Positions 34,574-43,323 of a DNA stretch of 64,000 nucleotides are shown in pieces. Under the pieces are notes generated by a model. That model saw only the letters and a program-made list of their open reading frames with translations, was not told the origin of the DNA and made no database searches. Every line of letters starts with the position of its first letter. Position 1 is the first letter of the stretch. A program made the translations under genes and the position numbers. The DNA is from Clostridium sp. OM02-18AC (lineage in GTDB: Bacteria; Bacillota; Clostridia; Lachnospirales; Lachnospiraceae): positions 82,789 through 146,788 of the forward strand of contig NZ_QULW01000008.1 in NCBI RefSeq assembly GCF_003481825.1. Reading direction: 5' to 3'.

Positions 34574-35845
34574 ATGAACCAGAATCCATTTGGGGGACAG
34601 GATCCGTTCGATTTTCTGCGCAGGCAGATGGAAGAACAGTTAAAACAGAAGCAGCAGAGCCAGCGGCAAAAAACAAACAAAACCAGCTGGCAGAACCAGG
34701 GAGAGGCGGGAGGAAAGCCAGACGGCAGTAAAGAGCAGGAACCGGAGCGCTTTGATTCCGATGGCAATCCGGTAAAAAAGAAAAAGAAGAAGCTTAAGCT
34801 TTTCCGGAATGCAGGAGCAGCAGTGGTGGTTCTGGTCGTGGCATTTGCTGCCATGAACAGCTATTACATGCTGGATGAAGAAAATTATGCTGTGGTGACG
34901 ACACTTGGAAGTCCGCAGGCCGAGTCACAGGCCGGCCTGCATTTTAAGATTCCGTTTATTCAGAATGTCCGTATGGTTTCCAAGGGAATCAAAGGCATGC
35001 CGATCGGCTATATCCCGGAAACCAGCGAGTCCGTGGATGAGGAATCCATCATGATCACCAAGGACTTCAATTTCGTTAACACGGATTTTTATCTGGAATA
35101 CATGGTCAATGATCCGGTAAAGTATCTGTACGCTTCTTCAGACCCGGAGTCCACGCTGAAAATGCTGGCGCAGTCTTATATCCGCGACACGGTTGGCATT
35201 TATAATGTGGACGATGTCATCACCACTGGAAAAGCCGTGATCCAGTCAGAAATCAAAGAAAAACTGACCAACCGCATGATCGCGGAGGATATCGGTCTTT
35301 CAGTGGTCAACATCACGATCCAGGATGCATTCCCGCCGACCGATGAAGTCTTAAGCGCATTCAAAAACGTGGAAAACGCAAAGCAGGGAAAAGAAACTGC
35401 GATCAATAATGCCAATAAGGACCGGAATGAGAAGATTCCGCAGGCAGAGGCAGAATGCGACCAGATCATCAAGAACGCAGAGGCAGAAAAAGAAGCCCGC
35501 ATCAATGAGGCGCAGGGCCAGGTAGCGCGTTTTGAGCAGATGTATACTGAGTACAGCAAGTATCCGCTCATCACCAAACAGCGTATGTTTTACGAGACGA
35601 TGGAGGATGTGCTTCCGTCCATGAAGGTTTACATTGTGGATGAGAGCGGAACCCAGAAAATGCTGCCGTTGGACAGCTTCACTTCATCCATGCAATCTTC
35701 AGCAGCAGGAGCGGGGATTTCAGACGGTACTGCGTCTAAGAACAGCGGTGCATCCGGCAATAGCAGCACATCCGGTAGTGGCAGCGCATCCGGTACTTCT
35801 GGCAGTGCTGGAGTACAGGATAACACGGAAGGAGGAAACCAGTGA
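34574..35845 (+). CDS. hflK: HflK-like SPFH protein (FtsH protease modulator)
   Basis: 423 residues. The N-terminus is polar and Gln/Lys-rich (DPFDFLRRQMEEQLKQKQQ), then one membrane helix (about 75-94, AGAAVVVLVVAFAAMN), an SPFH domain (about 105-310: VVTTLGSPQAESQAGLHFKI; VNTDFYLEYMVNDPVKYLY; TNRMIAEDIGLSVVNITIQD) and a coiled coil (NANKDRNEKIPQAEAECDQI). The C-terminal about 60 residues are a low-complexity Ser/Gly tail. With HflC it forms a cage around FtsH in proteobacteria; the same pairing is inferred here. The stop overlaps the hflC start. RBS AAGGAGG. Confidence 0.87.
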   Translation: MNQNPFGGQDPFDFLRRQMEEQLKQKQQSQRQKTNKTSWQNQGEAGGKPDGSKEQEPERFDSDGNPVKKKKKKLKLFRNAGAAVVVLVVAFAAMNSYYMLDEENYAVVTTLGSPQAESQAGLHFKIPFIQNVRMVSKGIKGMPIGYIPETSESVDEESIMITKDFNFVNTDFYLEYMVNDPVKYLYASSDPESTLKMLAQSYIRDTVGIYNVDDVITTGKAVIQSEIKEKLTNRMIAEDIGLSVVNITIQDAFPPTDEVLSAFKNVENAKQGKETAINNANKDRNEKIPQAEAECDQIIKNAEAEKEARINEAQGQVARFEQMYTEYSKYPLITKQRMFYETMEDVLPSMKVYIVDESGTQKMLPLDSFTSSMQSSAAGAGISDGTASKNSGASGNSSTSGSGSASGTSGSAGVQDNTEGGNQ

Positions 35846-36714
35846 TGAAGAAAATCGTAAAAGCTTTTAGCGGCCTGATCCTTGTAGCAGCATTGTTTGT
35901 GGCAGGAAGTGCATTGGTCATCACCTATCCGGACGAGTATACGATCGTGCGCCAGTTCGGCGAGATCGTGCGCGTGGTTGATACCCCTGGTGTATCCGTG
36001 AAAATCCCGCTGATGCAGACCAGTTCTACCATTCCGCGTGCGCTGCAGATCTATGATATCCCGAAATCGGATGTCATCACCAAAGATAAAAAGAGTATGA
36101 TCGCAGATGCTTTCGTACTTTGGAAAATATCCGATCCGGTCCTGTTTACCCGCCATTTAAACGGGCAGGTAGCACAGGCACAGTCCCGCATCGCGGCCTC
36201 CGTCTTTTCCTCTATGAAATCCGTCATTTCCAATATGGATCAGACCGAAATCATCGAGAATCGCGATGGAAAGCTTGCGGAGGATATCAAGGACAACATC
36301 GGTACCTCACTGGATGGTTATGGGATTGAGGTTCTGGCCGTGGAAACGAAATCCCTGGATATGCCGGATGACAATAAGCAGTCCGTGTATGACCGCATGA
36401 TCTCCGAGCGAAACAACATTGCGGCATCTTACACCGCACAGGGCAATTCTTCCGCACAGAAGATCAAAAACGATACCACGAAAGAAGTATCAGTCATGAA
36501 GTCAGAGGCAAATGCAGAGGCAGAGAAGATCAAGGCTGAGGGCGAGGCGCAGTACATGCAGATCTTGTCCAATGCCTACAATGATGCCAGCAAGGCAGAT
36601 TTTTATAACTTTGTCCGCTCCCTGGATGCAGCGAAAGCATCCTTAAAGAACGGAAACAACACCCTGATCCTCGACAAGAGCTCGCCGATCACGCAGATCT
36701 TCTACGGATACTAA
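35845..36714 (+). CDS. hflC: HflC-like SPFH protein (FtsH protease modulator)
   Basis: 289 residues. A short N-terminal anchor (FSGLILVAALFVAGSALVI) is followed by the SPFH domain (EYTIVRQFGEIVRVVDTPGV, KKSMIADAFVLWKISDPVLF) and a C-terminal helical region (SEANAEAEKIKAEGEAQYMQ). It is the smaller partner of the HflKC complex. The start at 35845 lies 9 bases after AGGAGG and shares a base with the hflK stop; the GTG at 35842 is less likely. The transcript ends in the hairpin-filled convergent spacer that follows. Confidence 0.9.
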   Translation: MKKIVKAFSGLILVAALFVAGSALVITYPDEYTIVRQFGEIVRVVDTPGVSVKIPLMQTSSTIPRALQIYDIPKSDVITKDKKSMIADAFVLWKISDPVLFTRHLNGQVAQAQSRIAASVFSSMKSVISNMDQTEIIENRDGKLAEDIKDNIGTSLDGYGIEVLAVETKSLDMPDDNKQSVYDRMISERNNIAASYTAQGNSSAQKIKNDTTKEVSVMKSEANAEAEKIKAEGEAQYMQILSNAYNDASKADFYNFVRSLDAAKASLKNGNNTLILDKSSPITQIFYGY

Positions 36715-36749
36715 AATAAACGATATTGCACAGTAAATAACATAAGTTC

Positions 36750-36946
36750 GAAAGCCCCCGCCCCCCCCTACGTAAGCGCATTCACGCCTGTTTTCACCCG
36801 TTTTGCTCCGCCGCCGATTGATCGTTCCTCCGCTAACTCGCTCACTGCGTTCGCTCAGACAGAGCTCCGAAACGATCGCTATGCTCACAAAACGGGCTGC
36901 AACAGGCTAAAAGAATGCGCTTACGTATGGCGGGGCGGGGGCTTTC
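36750..36946. repeat. Long imperfect inverted repeat (about 197 bases)
   Basis: The outer arms (36750-36783 and 36913-36946) pair over 34 positions with few mismatches; each contains CTACGTAAGCGCATTC or its near-complement and a C/G-rich tract. A second inner pairing (GCCTGTT...CCCGTTTTG with CAAAACGG...AACAGGC) continues the stem. The tip holds GATCGTT/AACGATC and other short pairings. It lies between convergent hflC and hydF, codes for nothing I can support, and carries no terminal repeats of an insertion sequence that I recognise. Possibilities are a MITE-like or REP-like element, or a large terminator/RNA structure. Confidence 0.7.
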
Positions 36947-36970
36947 TACTGTACTGGCTCCACTACATAT

Positions 36971-37047
36971 AAAAAACCTGCAACCATTACTGAAATGACG
37001 AAAATAGGATAACTATCGGCCAAATCAGTAATGGTTGCAGGCTTTTT
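36971..37047. terminator. Strong bidirectional terminator
   Basis: A 17-bp perfect stem, CCTGCAACCATTACTGA (36977-36993) with TCAGTAATGGTTGCAGG (37025-37041), is flanked by AAAAAA on the left and TTTTT on the right, so it can terminate hflC on plus and hydF on minus. The loop is about 31 bases. Confidence 0.85.
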
Positions 37048-37072
37048 CGTACGCAGCGGTGCCAAAAAAGTA

Positions 37073-37241
37073 GGGCGTGTATGAGTCTGACTTCTGGAAT
37101 TTTCAGCATATCAGTTGTTTCGCCTCTTGAGGACACATGTCCGAATGCAGCGGATGTAATCCGATGCAGGCGAACATGTGTCAGCGAAAGCAAGCGAACA
37201 ACGATATGTGAAAATGGAGGAAGTCAGACTCGTACACGCCC
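37073..37241. repeat. Second long imperfect inverted repeat (about 169 bases)
   Basis: Arms GGGCGTGTATGAGTCTGACT (from 37073) and AGTCAGACTCGTACACGCCC (to 37241) pair with one mismatch. Further in, ATTTTCA/TGAAAAT, CATATC/GATATG, TTGTT/AACAA, GACACATGT/ACATGTGTC and GGATGTAATCC at the tip extend the stem almost to the centre. It is unrelated in sequence to the repeat at 36750-36946. No open frame. It sits 33 bases from the hydF stop codon. Confidence 0.7.
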
Positions 37242-37274
37242 GGACCTTCTAATCGACTTACTGTGCTAAAATGT

Positions 37275-38528
37275 TTACTGCAGCTCCGCCTCCACATCCG
37301 GGAACATGCCTACGGAGCGTTTCAGGATCCCGTGCACCTGTGCGATGCAGATCCCGTAATTGGTGACCGGCACGTTTTGCGCGACGGCGCGTGCAATCCG
37401 GGACTTCATTTCCCGTTCGTTCAGCATGCAGCCGCCGCAGTGGACAACCAGCGCGTAAGGAGACAAATCTTTTGGAAATTCCCCGCCGGAGGTGAACACG
37501 AAGTTTAATTCCTTTTTGGTGTAGCTGCGGATCCAGGCGGGCAGCTTTACGGTTCCAATGTCACCGCACTGCCGGTGGTGGGTGCAGCCTTCGGAGATCA
37601 GGACTGTATCACCGTCCTGCAGTTTATCCAGCTGCGCGGCTCCATGTACCGCTTCCTTCAAGTCTCCTTTGTAGCGGGCAAAGAGAATGGAAAATGAGGT
37701 TAGCGGGACATTGGAAGGCGTTTCCTGATCCACTTTTTTGAAAGCCTGGGAGTCGGTGATGACCAGTGCCGGTTTTTTTGCCAGGGAGCGCAAGGTCTGG
37801 GACAGCTCGGTTTCCCTGGTAACCACAGAGATGGCACCGGATTCCAGGACATCGCGGATCGTTTGCTGCTGGGGGAGGATCAGCCGTCCCTTTGGGGCAG
37901 CGGAATCAATGGGAACGACCAGGACAACCAGGTCTTGTGGCCGGATCAGATCAGCGACAATACGCTTTTCGTTCTTTTCGGAAGAAACAGCTGTGGCAAG
38001 CTTTCCAATCAGTTCTTTCAGCTCCTGAATCTGATCGCCGTTTTTAGCGCTGACGCAGATCTCGTTTTCTTGCTTTGCATATCGAGAATGTGCCGGTGGC
38101 ACGTCCGCTGATTTTGCGGAGGGCAGAACGGAGATGAGGTCCATTTTATTGTATACCGTGATATGGGGAAGCTTTTTCTCATCGAAAAGCTTCAAAAGTT
38201 CCCGGTCAGCCTGCTGCAGTCCTTTTTCCGAGTCCACCACCAGAATGGCAATGTCGGTTTTGTCAAGAACCTGCAAGGCACGTTTTACACGCATTTCACC
38301 CAGTGCTCCCACATCGTCAATGCCTGGCGTGTCGATGATGACAACCGGGCCGATGGGCAGAAGTTCCATGGCTTTCTGGACCGGATCAGTCGTCGTGCCC
38401 TTGGTCTCGGAGACCAGAGACAGGCTTTGCCCGGTTACAGCGTTGACAACGCTGGATTTTCCGGCGTTGCGTAATCCGAAAAAGCCGATGTGTACACGTT
38501 CGGCAGATACTTTGTCATTTAAACTCAT
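37275..38528 (-). CDS. hydF: [FeFe]-hydrogenase H-cluster maturation GTPase HydF
   Basis: 417-residue scaffold protein that assembles the di-iron subcluster and hands it to apo-hydrogenase. An N-terminal GTPase (P-loop FGLRNAGKSSVV, G3 IDTPGIDDVG, G4 VYNKMDLI) is followed by a dimerisation domain and a C-terminal cluster domain. The [4Fe-4S] ligands fit the HydF pattern: CTH in EGCTHHRQCG, then HCGGC 45 residues later. It is the last gene of the hyd maturation operon, 29 bases after hydG. Confidence 0.95.
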   Translation of the reverse strand: MSLNDKVSAERVHIGFFGLRNAGKSSVVNAVTGQSLSLVSETKGTTTDPVQKAMELLPIGPVVIIDTPGIDDVGALGEMRVKRALQVLDKTDIAILVVDSEKGLQQADRELLKLFDEKKLPHITVYNKMDLISVLPSAKSADVPPAHSRYAKQENEICVSAKNGDQIQELKELIGKLATAVSSEKNEKRIVADLIRPQDLVVLVVPIDSAAPKGRLILPQQQTIRDVLESGAISVVTRETELSQTLRSLAKKPALVITDSQAFKKVDQETPSNVPLTSFSILFARYKGDLKEAVHGAAQLDKLQDGDTVLISEGCTHHRQCGDIGTVKLPAWIRSYTKKELNFVFTSGGEFPKDLSPYALVVHCGGCMLNEREMKSRIARAVAQNVPVTNYGICIAQVHGILKRSVGMFPDVEAELQ

Positions 38529-38557
38529 AGTTCGTTACCTCTTTTGAAAATCTGATC

Positions 38558-40012
38558 CTAGAACCGGAAATCCCGGCGGTTGGATGCTTTTATATCTTCG
38601 ATGTTCTTTCTTGCAATCTCGCGTACTTTTTCCTTCGGAATCTTTTCCAGCTCTTTCTCAATCAGAGCAAAGCCGTGCTGTTTCGTTTCCTCGCTTGCGT
38701 AATCCACCAGATATTCGGTAAGTGTCATCAGTGCATTCGGATGGCAGCAGTTTAAAATCTGACCATTCTTGCAAAGGCTCATAAAGCGGTCGCCGGTACG
38801 GCCTTCCCGGTAGCAGGCAGTACAGAAGGATGGGATGAAACCAAGCTGCATCAGCCAGTCAACAACCTCGTCTAAAGAACGCTGGTCAGAGACATCGAAC
38901 TGCTCGGAATCGTGCGGACGTTCCTCCTCGCAGTAGCCGCCGACGGAAGTTCTGGAAGCACCGCTGATCTGGGAGACGCCCAGCTGCAGCATCTTTTCGC
39001 GGACTTCCTGACTCTCTCTGGTGGAGATGATCATGCCGGTGTACGGAACTGCGATGCGGATGCAGGCTGCGATCTTCTCGAAAATGTCATCGGCAAGGCT
39101 GTTATCAAACGCATCCGGGTCAATATCATCGGCGTGTTTGACACGCGGAACGCTGATGGTGTGCGGGCCGACACCGTGCACGGCTTCCAGGTGCTCGGCG
39201 TGCATCATCAGTCCGGCGAACTCGTACTGGTATCCTTCCAGACCGAATAAAACTCCGAGACCAACGTCATCGATCCCGCCTTCCATGGCGCGGTCCATCG
39301 CTTCGGTATGGTAATCATAGTTGTGCTTGGGACCGGTTGGATGAAGCTCTTCATAGCTTTTTTTGTTGTAGGTTTCCTGGAACAGGATGTAGGTGCCGAT
39401 CCCGGCTTCCTTTAATTTCCGGTAGTTCTCTACGGTCGTGGCAGCAATGTTGACGTTGACACGTCGGATATCGCCGTTTTTATGGTGGATGGAGTAGATG
39501 GTCTTAATGGACTCCAGAATGTACTCGATCGGGTTGTTGACCGGATCTTCCCCAGCCTCGATGGCTAAGCGTTTGTGTCCCATATCCTGCAGGGCAACGA
39601 CTTCGTTTTTGATTTCTTCCTGGGTCAGCTTGACGCGGGCAATGTGTTTGTTTTTCATATGGTAAGGGCAGTATACACAGCCGTTTACACAATAGTTTGA
39701 AAGATAAAGCGGAGCGAACATCACAATACGGTTGCCATAGAATGCTTGCTTGATCTCTTCTGCCAGCTGGTACATTTGGGCAACTTTTTCCGGAATGTCG
39801 CAGGCAAGGAGGACGGATGCCTCCCGGTGGGAAAGTCCGGCACAGTGGGTCTGAGTGCCATCGGTACTTTTGACGGGTCTTGCTTTTTTCAGGATTTCAT
39901 CGATCAGAGTGATGTTGTGTTTGTTTTCCTCCGCATAGCGGATGGTGTTGAGGATTTCCTCGTGGTTGATAAATTCCTCTGCTTTTAAAGATTTGGGATT
40001 GTAGATAGCCAT
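38558..40012 (-). CDS. hydG: [FeFe]-hydrogenase maturation radical SAM protein HydG
   Basis: 484-residue radical-SAM tyrosine lyase that makes CO and cyanide ligands for the H-cluster. The radical-SAM cysteines are C-x3-C-x2-C in NYCVNGCVYCPYH. The C-terminal auxiliary cluster region reads SFCTACYREGRTGDRFMSLC. The start is set at 40012 (MAIYNPKSLKAEEF) after AAGGAAG; the 21-residue upstream extension of the frame is not typical and overlaps hydE. Part of the regulator-hydE-hydG-hydF operon. Confidence 0.95.
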   Translation of the reverse strand: MAIYNPKSLKAEEFINHEEILNTIRYAEENKHNITLIDEILKKARPVKSTDGTQTHCAGLSHREASVLLACDIPEKVAQMYQLAEEIKQAFYGNRIVMFAPLYLSNYCVNGCVYCPYHMKNKHIARVKLTQEEIKNEVVALQDMGHKRLAIEAGEDPVNNPIEYILESIKTIYSIHHKNGDIRRVNVNIAATTVENYRKLKEAGIGTYILFQETYNKKSYEELHPTGPKHNYDYHTEAMDRAMEGGIDDVGLGVLFGLEGYQYEFAGLMMHAEHLEAVHGVGPHTISVPRVKHADDIDPDAFDNSLADDIFEKIAACIRIAVPYTGMIISTRESQEVREKMLQLGVSQISGASRTSVGGYCEEERPHDSEQFDVSDQRSLDEVVDWLMQLGFIPSFCTACYREGRTGDRFMSLCKNGQILNCCHPNALMTLTEYLVDYASEETKQHGFALIEKELEKIPKEKVREIARKNIEDIKASNRRDFRF

Positions 40013-40061
40013 ATTGTTTTCTTCCTTTCTTTGCGGTTGGAAGCATTTTAGCAACCTTCCG

Positions 40062-41114
40062 TCAGAATTTTTCAAGTATGATGTCGCCGCGCGCGGTGAC
40101 GATGGAGTAGCCGATGGATTCCATACGGCGGTTTAAGCAGGAGCGGCACTGGGCCGATTCGTCCCCGGTACAGATCTTATTGTCGTAAAGCGCATATTTC
40201 TTGCGCTCAGATACCGGAGAAAGATTCGGCATGACTACATTGGCACCGGCCAGAATGCCTTTTTCCCTGCCGTTGGGATCAATGGTTCCAAGGGCTGTGG
40301 TCGCAGGAAGTAAAATATTCGGTTTGATCAGCCGGATGAGAGAGAGCAGATAGATCGTCTGGTCTGCGGTTCCTGCCGGCATATCACGGAAAGGAGTATC
40401 TTTCTGCGGGATGAACGGGCCAATACCGCACATTTCGGGCTGAAAGGCCTCGATAAATTTTAAATCCTCCGAGAGGCAGTCTGCGGTCTGGTAAGGAGAA
40501 CCAACCATAAACCCACAGCCCACCTGATAACCAATCTCCTTTAAATCCTTCAGGCAGCGCATCCGGTTATCAAAGGACATGGATGCTGGATGCAGCTTTT
40601 CGTAGTGCGCTTTGTCTGCAGTCTCGTGGCGGAGCAGATACCGGTCCGCTCCTGCATCAAACATTTGCTGGTATTCCTCCCGGGAGCATTCTCCGAGGGA
40701 GAGCGTTACCGCGCAGTCCGGATAGCGCTCCTTGATCTCGCTAACAAGGCTGCAGACTTCATGTACCGGGACAATGCCTTCGCCGCCCTGCAGCACAAAG
40801 GTGCGAAAACCTAGATTCCATCCCTCTTCGCAGCATTCTAAGATCTGTTCTTTCGTGAGCTGGTAGCGGTCGCAGCTTGTGTTGGATCTGCGGATGCCGC
40901 AGTAGATACAGTCGTTTCTGCAGTAATTTCCAATCTCGATCAGTCCGCGCACATAGACACCGGTGCCGTAAATTTTGCGGCGCAGGGCATCGGCTTTTTT
41001 TGCAGCATAGTCTGCCAGTTCTTTCGTCTGACCTTCCACCAGCGCGCGGTATTCTTCCTGCTTTAGGGTGTGACGTCCGGTCAAACGATCAATGAGGGCA
41101 AAAAGGTTCGTCAT
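40062..41114 (-). CDS. hydE: [FeFe]-hydrogenase maturation radical SAM protein HydE
   Basis: 350-residue radical-SAM enzyme that supplies a precursor for the bridging dithiolate of the H-cluster. The cluster motif is GNYCRNDCIYCGIRRSN (C-x3-C-x2-C), followed by TFVLQGGEG and the TIM-barrel segment GCGFMVGSPYQT. The C-terminal cysteines sit in CTGDESAQCRSC. Start: ATG 41114 is 7 bases after GGGTGA; ATG 41120 or GTG 41123 would overlap the regulator stop. Second gene of the hyd operon. Confidence 0.94.
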   Translation of the reverse strand: MTNLFALIDRLTGRHTLKQEEYRALVEGQTKELADYAAKKADALRRKIYGTGVYVRGLIEIGNYCRNDCIYCGIRRSNTSCDRYQLTKEQILECCEEGWNLGFRTFVLQGGEGIVPVHEVCSLVSEIKERYPDCAVTLSLGECSREEYQQMFDAGADRYLLRHETADKAHYEKLHPASMSFDNRMRCLKDLKEIGYQVGCGFMVGSPYQTADCLSEDLKFIEAFQPEMCGIGPFIPQKDTPFRDMPAGTADQTIYLLSLIRLIKPNILLPATTALGTIDPNGREKGILAGANVVMPNLSPVSERKKYALYDNKICTGDESAQCRSCLNRRMESIGYSIVTARGDIILEKF

Positions 41115-41119
41115 GGGCA

Positions 41120-41371
41120 TCACCCAATGACATTGGAGTAAGCGGTCTTGACGCTGACTCCGTCCAGATTTCCAAGCTTTCCAGCCAGAGCAGAGATCGT
41201 ATCCTGCGGTGCGTCCATGGCGATGGATACGATGCTGATGTGCTTTTGGCGATAGGGAATCCCCATTCTTCCAATGATGTAGGGACCATACTCATGAAGC
41301 ATGGCATTCAGCTTTTCTACAGAATCCGGGTTTTCTACAATGATACTCATAACAGCAACACGTGTTTCCAT
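41120..41371 (-). CDS. TM1266-family iron-only hydrogenase system regulator
   Basis: 83-residue protein of the TM1266/ACT-like ferredoxin-fold family that is found at the head of [FeFe]-hydrogenase maturation operons and is called a hydrogenase system regulator; its mechanism is not established. The sequence begins METRVAVMSIIVENPDSVEK and includes the family-typical GIPYRQKHISIVSIAMD. The start is 41371, with AGGAGG 4 bases upstream. The longer frame (from 41557) runs through the leader hairpins and is rejected. Coupled to hydE by the TGATG overlap region. Confidence 0.9.
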   Translation of the reverse strand: METRVAVMSIIVENPDSVEKLNAMLHEYGPYIIGRMGIPYRQKHISIVSIAMDAPQDTISALAGKLGNLDGVSVKTAYSNVIG

Positions 41372-41379
41372 AAAACCTC

Positions 41380-41570
41380 CTGTTTGTTGTAGTGGTGGTG
41401 ACTGCGAAAGCAGCGGGCAGTCACAAAGACAGAGAAAAAGCCGCATCCGTAAAGGTGCGGCTGGACAGACTGCGGCTATAGATCGGGCAGTGAACCGGGC
41501 GAACCTTTCACGCAGGATGTTTCCACCCTTAGTGTCGGAATGCATCATGATTCTCATTAAGAACAGAATA
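41380..41570 (-). promoter_or_regulatory. Structured leader of the hyd operon with intrinsic terminator
   Basis: Read on the minus strand: a possible -10 TATTCT (complement of 41565-41570), a Fur-like AATGAGAATCATGATGCATT segment (41541-41560), about 75 bases able to fold, then GCCGCACC...GGATGCGGC followed by TTTTTCT (41434-41462), which is a complete intrinsic terminator. Next comes a second hairpin GTGACTGC/GCAGTCAC (41398-41424), and then the ribosome binding site. A terminator between promoter and first gene implies regulated read-through. I matched it to no known riboswitch class. Confidence 0.55.
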
Positions 41571-41688
41571 CCACAGATTGTGTTATATTTCCAGTACTGC
41601 TGTGGCGTGATTTTGTCAGTCTGAAATGAGAAGTATCGGCAAAATTACATGGCTGTGTATACTTACGTGAACAGAACGACAGCAGCTC

Positions 41689-41717
41689 TTGCAATTTTCA
41701 TGGAAATTCGGTATAAT
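41689..41717 (+). promoter_or_regulatory. Promoter of the nhaC-like gene
   Basis: TTGCAA (41689-41694), 17-base spacer, TATAAT (41712-41717); about 107 bases before the start. The 41571-41688 part of the divergent spacer shows nothing further. Confidence 0.7.
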
Positions 41718-41824
41718 AAGAAAATATCAACGATTTAACGCGTTGAATTGATGAAAAACGGGCGGTTCTGGAAGCGTATCCAGGCTGCGGTGTGAAACGT
41801 TATGGGAGAGGGGAACCTGATATT

Positions 41825-43234
41825 ATGAACGAAGAAAAGAATCTGAATATGCCTCAGTCACTGTTGCTGCTGCTTTTGATCATTGGATCTGTGGCAGTCT
41901 GCATTCGGCTGAAGACAGGAGGACCGATGATCGGTTTGTTTATGAGCTGGATCATCATTTATCTGTTCTGCAAAGTGTTAAAGATTGAGTATGATCATGT
42001 AGTGAGCGGCGCTTATGATGCCATCCGCGTTGTTGTGCCAACGTTGTGCCTGCTCATGTCCATCGGTGTCATGATCGGTACCTGGCTGCAGAGCGGTACA
42101 ATTGCATCAATTATTGTGGGCGGTCTGAAGATGATCAATCCGACTTGGCTGCTTCCGTTAACACTGGTGTTCTGTGCAGTCTTAAGTCTGGTGACCGGAA
42201 CTTCTTACGGTTCTGTAGGCAGTGCCGGTGTGGCTATGATGGCCATAGGCAATGCCATGGGAATCCATCCGGGTATGGTAGCCGGTGCAGTCATCTGCGG
42301 TGCCATGTTCGGTGACAAATTAAGTCCTCTTTCGGACACAACCAACCTGGCTCCGGCGGTGGCAGGTGCAAAGTTAAATGACCATGTCCGCTCCATGCTG
42401 TGGACAACTCTGCCAACCTTTGCCATCAGCCTGGTAATCTTTACCATCCTTGGTATCAGTCAGACATCCGGTGGTTACGAGGAGGGAAATCTGCTGGTTT
42501 ACATCGATGCCCTGCAGGGAGAGTTTAAAATGGGATTTGTGACGTTGCTTCCGGCGGTTGTGATCATCGTTTTGCTGCTCTGCAAAGTCAATGCGATCGT
42601 TTCCCTTGGACTTTCTGCAGTCTGTGCGGGTGCAGTATCCTGGTTTTATCAGGGAGCAACGCTGCAGAGTATCATCCGCGTGGCATACAATGGCTATAGC
42701 ACCCAGATTGAAGAAGCAATCTTGAAGACCATCTTAAACCGCGGTGGTATGAGCAGTATGCTGCAGTATGTGGCGATCATCTGCTTTGCTGTCGGCATGG
42801 GTGGAATGTTAGACCGTCTCGGTGTTCTGGGCAACATTTTAAATGCCATTACCGGTCGGATCAACAGCGATGGCAGCCTGATCCTGGCCAGTCTTCTGGT
42901 TGGTTATGTAACCAGTCTCATCAGCTGCTCCCAGCCGATGTCTCATGTGCTGACCGGCAATATGATGAAGCCGTTGTTTCAGAAAAGAAACATTGCACCG
43001 GAGATTTTATCCAGGACTTTGGAAGATGCGGGAACATTATCCGGTCCGATGATTCCGTGGCACGGTTACTGTGTGTACATGGCGGGAACGCTCGGTGTGG
43101 CATGGTCTGTGTTTTTCCCGTACCTGTTTTTGCTGTATTTAACCCCGCTGTTTAGCATTTTTTATGGTTTTACCGGAATTTCCATCCGTCATACGGAACC
43201 GGAATCCAAATCACAGGATCCTGCAGCAGTGTAG
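41825..43234 (+). CDS. NhaC family Na+/H+ antiporter
   Basis: 469-residue integral membrane antiporter of the NhaC family, which exchanges Na+ (or malate/lactate in some paralogues) with H+. About eleven hydrophobic helices; the family-typical segments are TGTSYGSVGSAGVAMMAIG, GAMFGDKLSPLSDTTNLAPA and AFEDAGTLSGPMIPWHG-like LEDAGTLSGPMIPWHGY. The start at 41825 follows GAGAGGGG at about 11 bases; the frame opens at 41792, but that start is less well placed. Monocistronic with its own promoter. MleN-type malate/lactate antiporters are close relatives, so an organic-acid role cannot be excluded. Confidence 0.9.
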   Translation: MNEEKNLNMPQSLLLLLLIIGSVAVCIRLKTGGPMIGLFMSWIIIYLFCKVLKIEYDHVVSGAYDAIRVVVPTLCLLMSIGVMIGTWLQSGTIASIIVGGLKMINPTWLLPLTLVFCAVLSLVTGTSYGSVGSAGVAMMAIGNAMGIHPGMVAGAVICGAMFGDKLSPLSDTTNLAPAVAGAKLNDHVRSMLWTTLPTFAISLVIFTILGISQTSGGYEEGNLLVYIDALQGEFKMGFVTLLPAVVIIVLLLCKVNAIVSLGLSAVCAGAVSWFYQGATLQSIIRVAYNGYSTQIEEAILKTILNRGGMSSMLQYVAIICFAVGMGGMLDRLGVLGNILNAITGRINSDGSLILASLLVGYVTSLISCSQPMSHVLTGNMMKPLFQKRNIAPEILSRTLEDAGTLSGPMIPWHGYCVYMAGTLGVAWSVFFPYLFLLYLTPLFSIFYGFTGISIRHTEPESKSQDPAAV

Positions 43235-43323
43235 CTTTTGGATTGAAAACAGCAAGAACCATACGATCACAAGGAAACATTTCAGCAGCAAAATAAAATG
43301 GAAAGTGGAGCATAGATAGGATT

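Noticed and set aside
36715..37260. Small open frames inside the two long hairpins
   Set aside because: They are short, without ribosome binding sites, and the symmetric structure alone explains them.
41541..41560. Calling a definite Fur box upstream of the hyd operon
   Set aside because: Match to the consensus is partial, so it is only mentioned as part of the leader.
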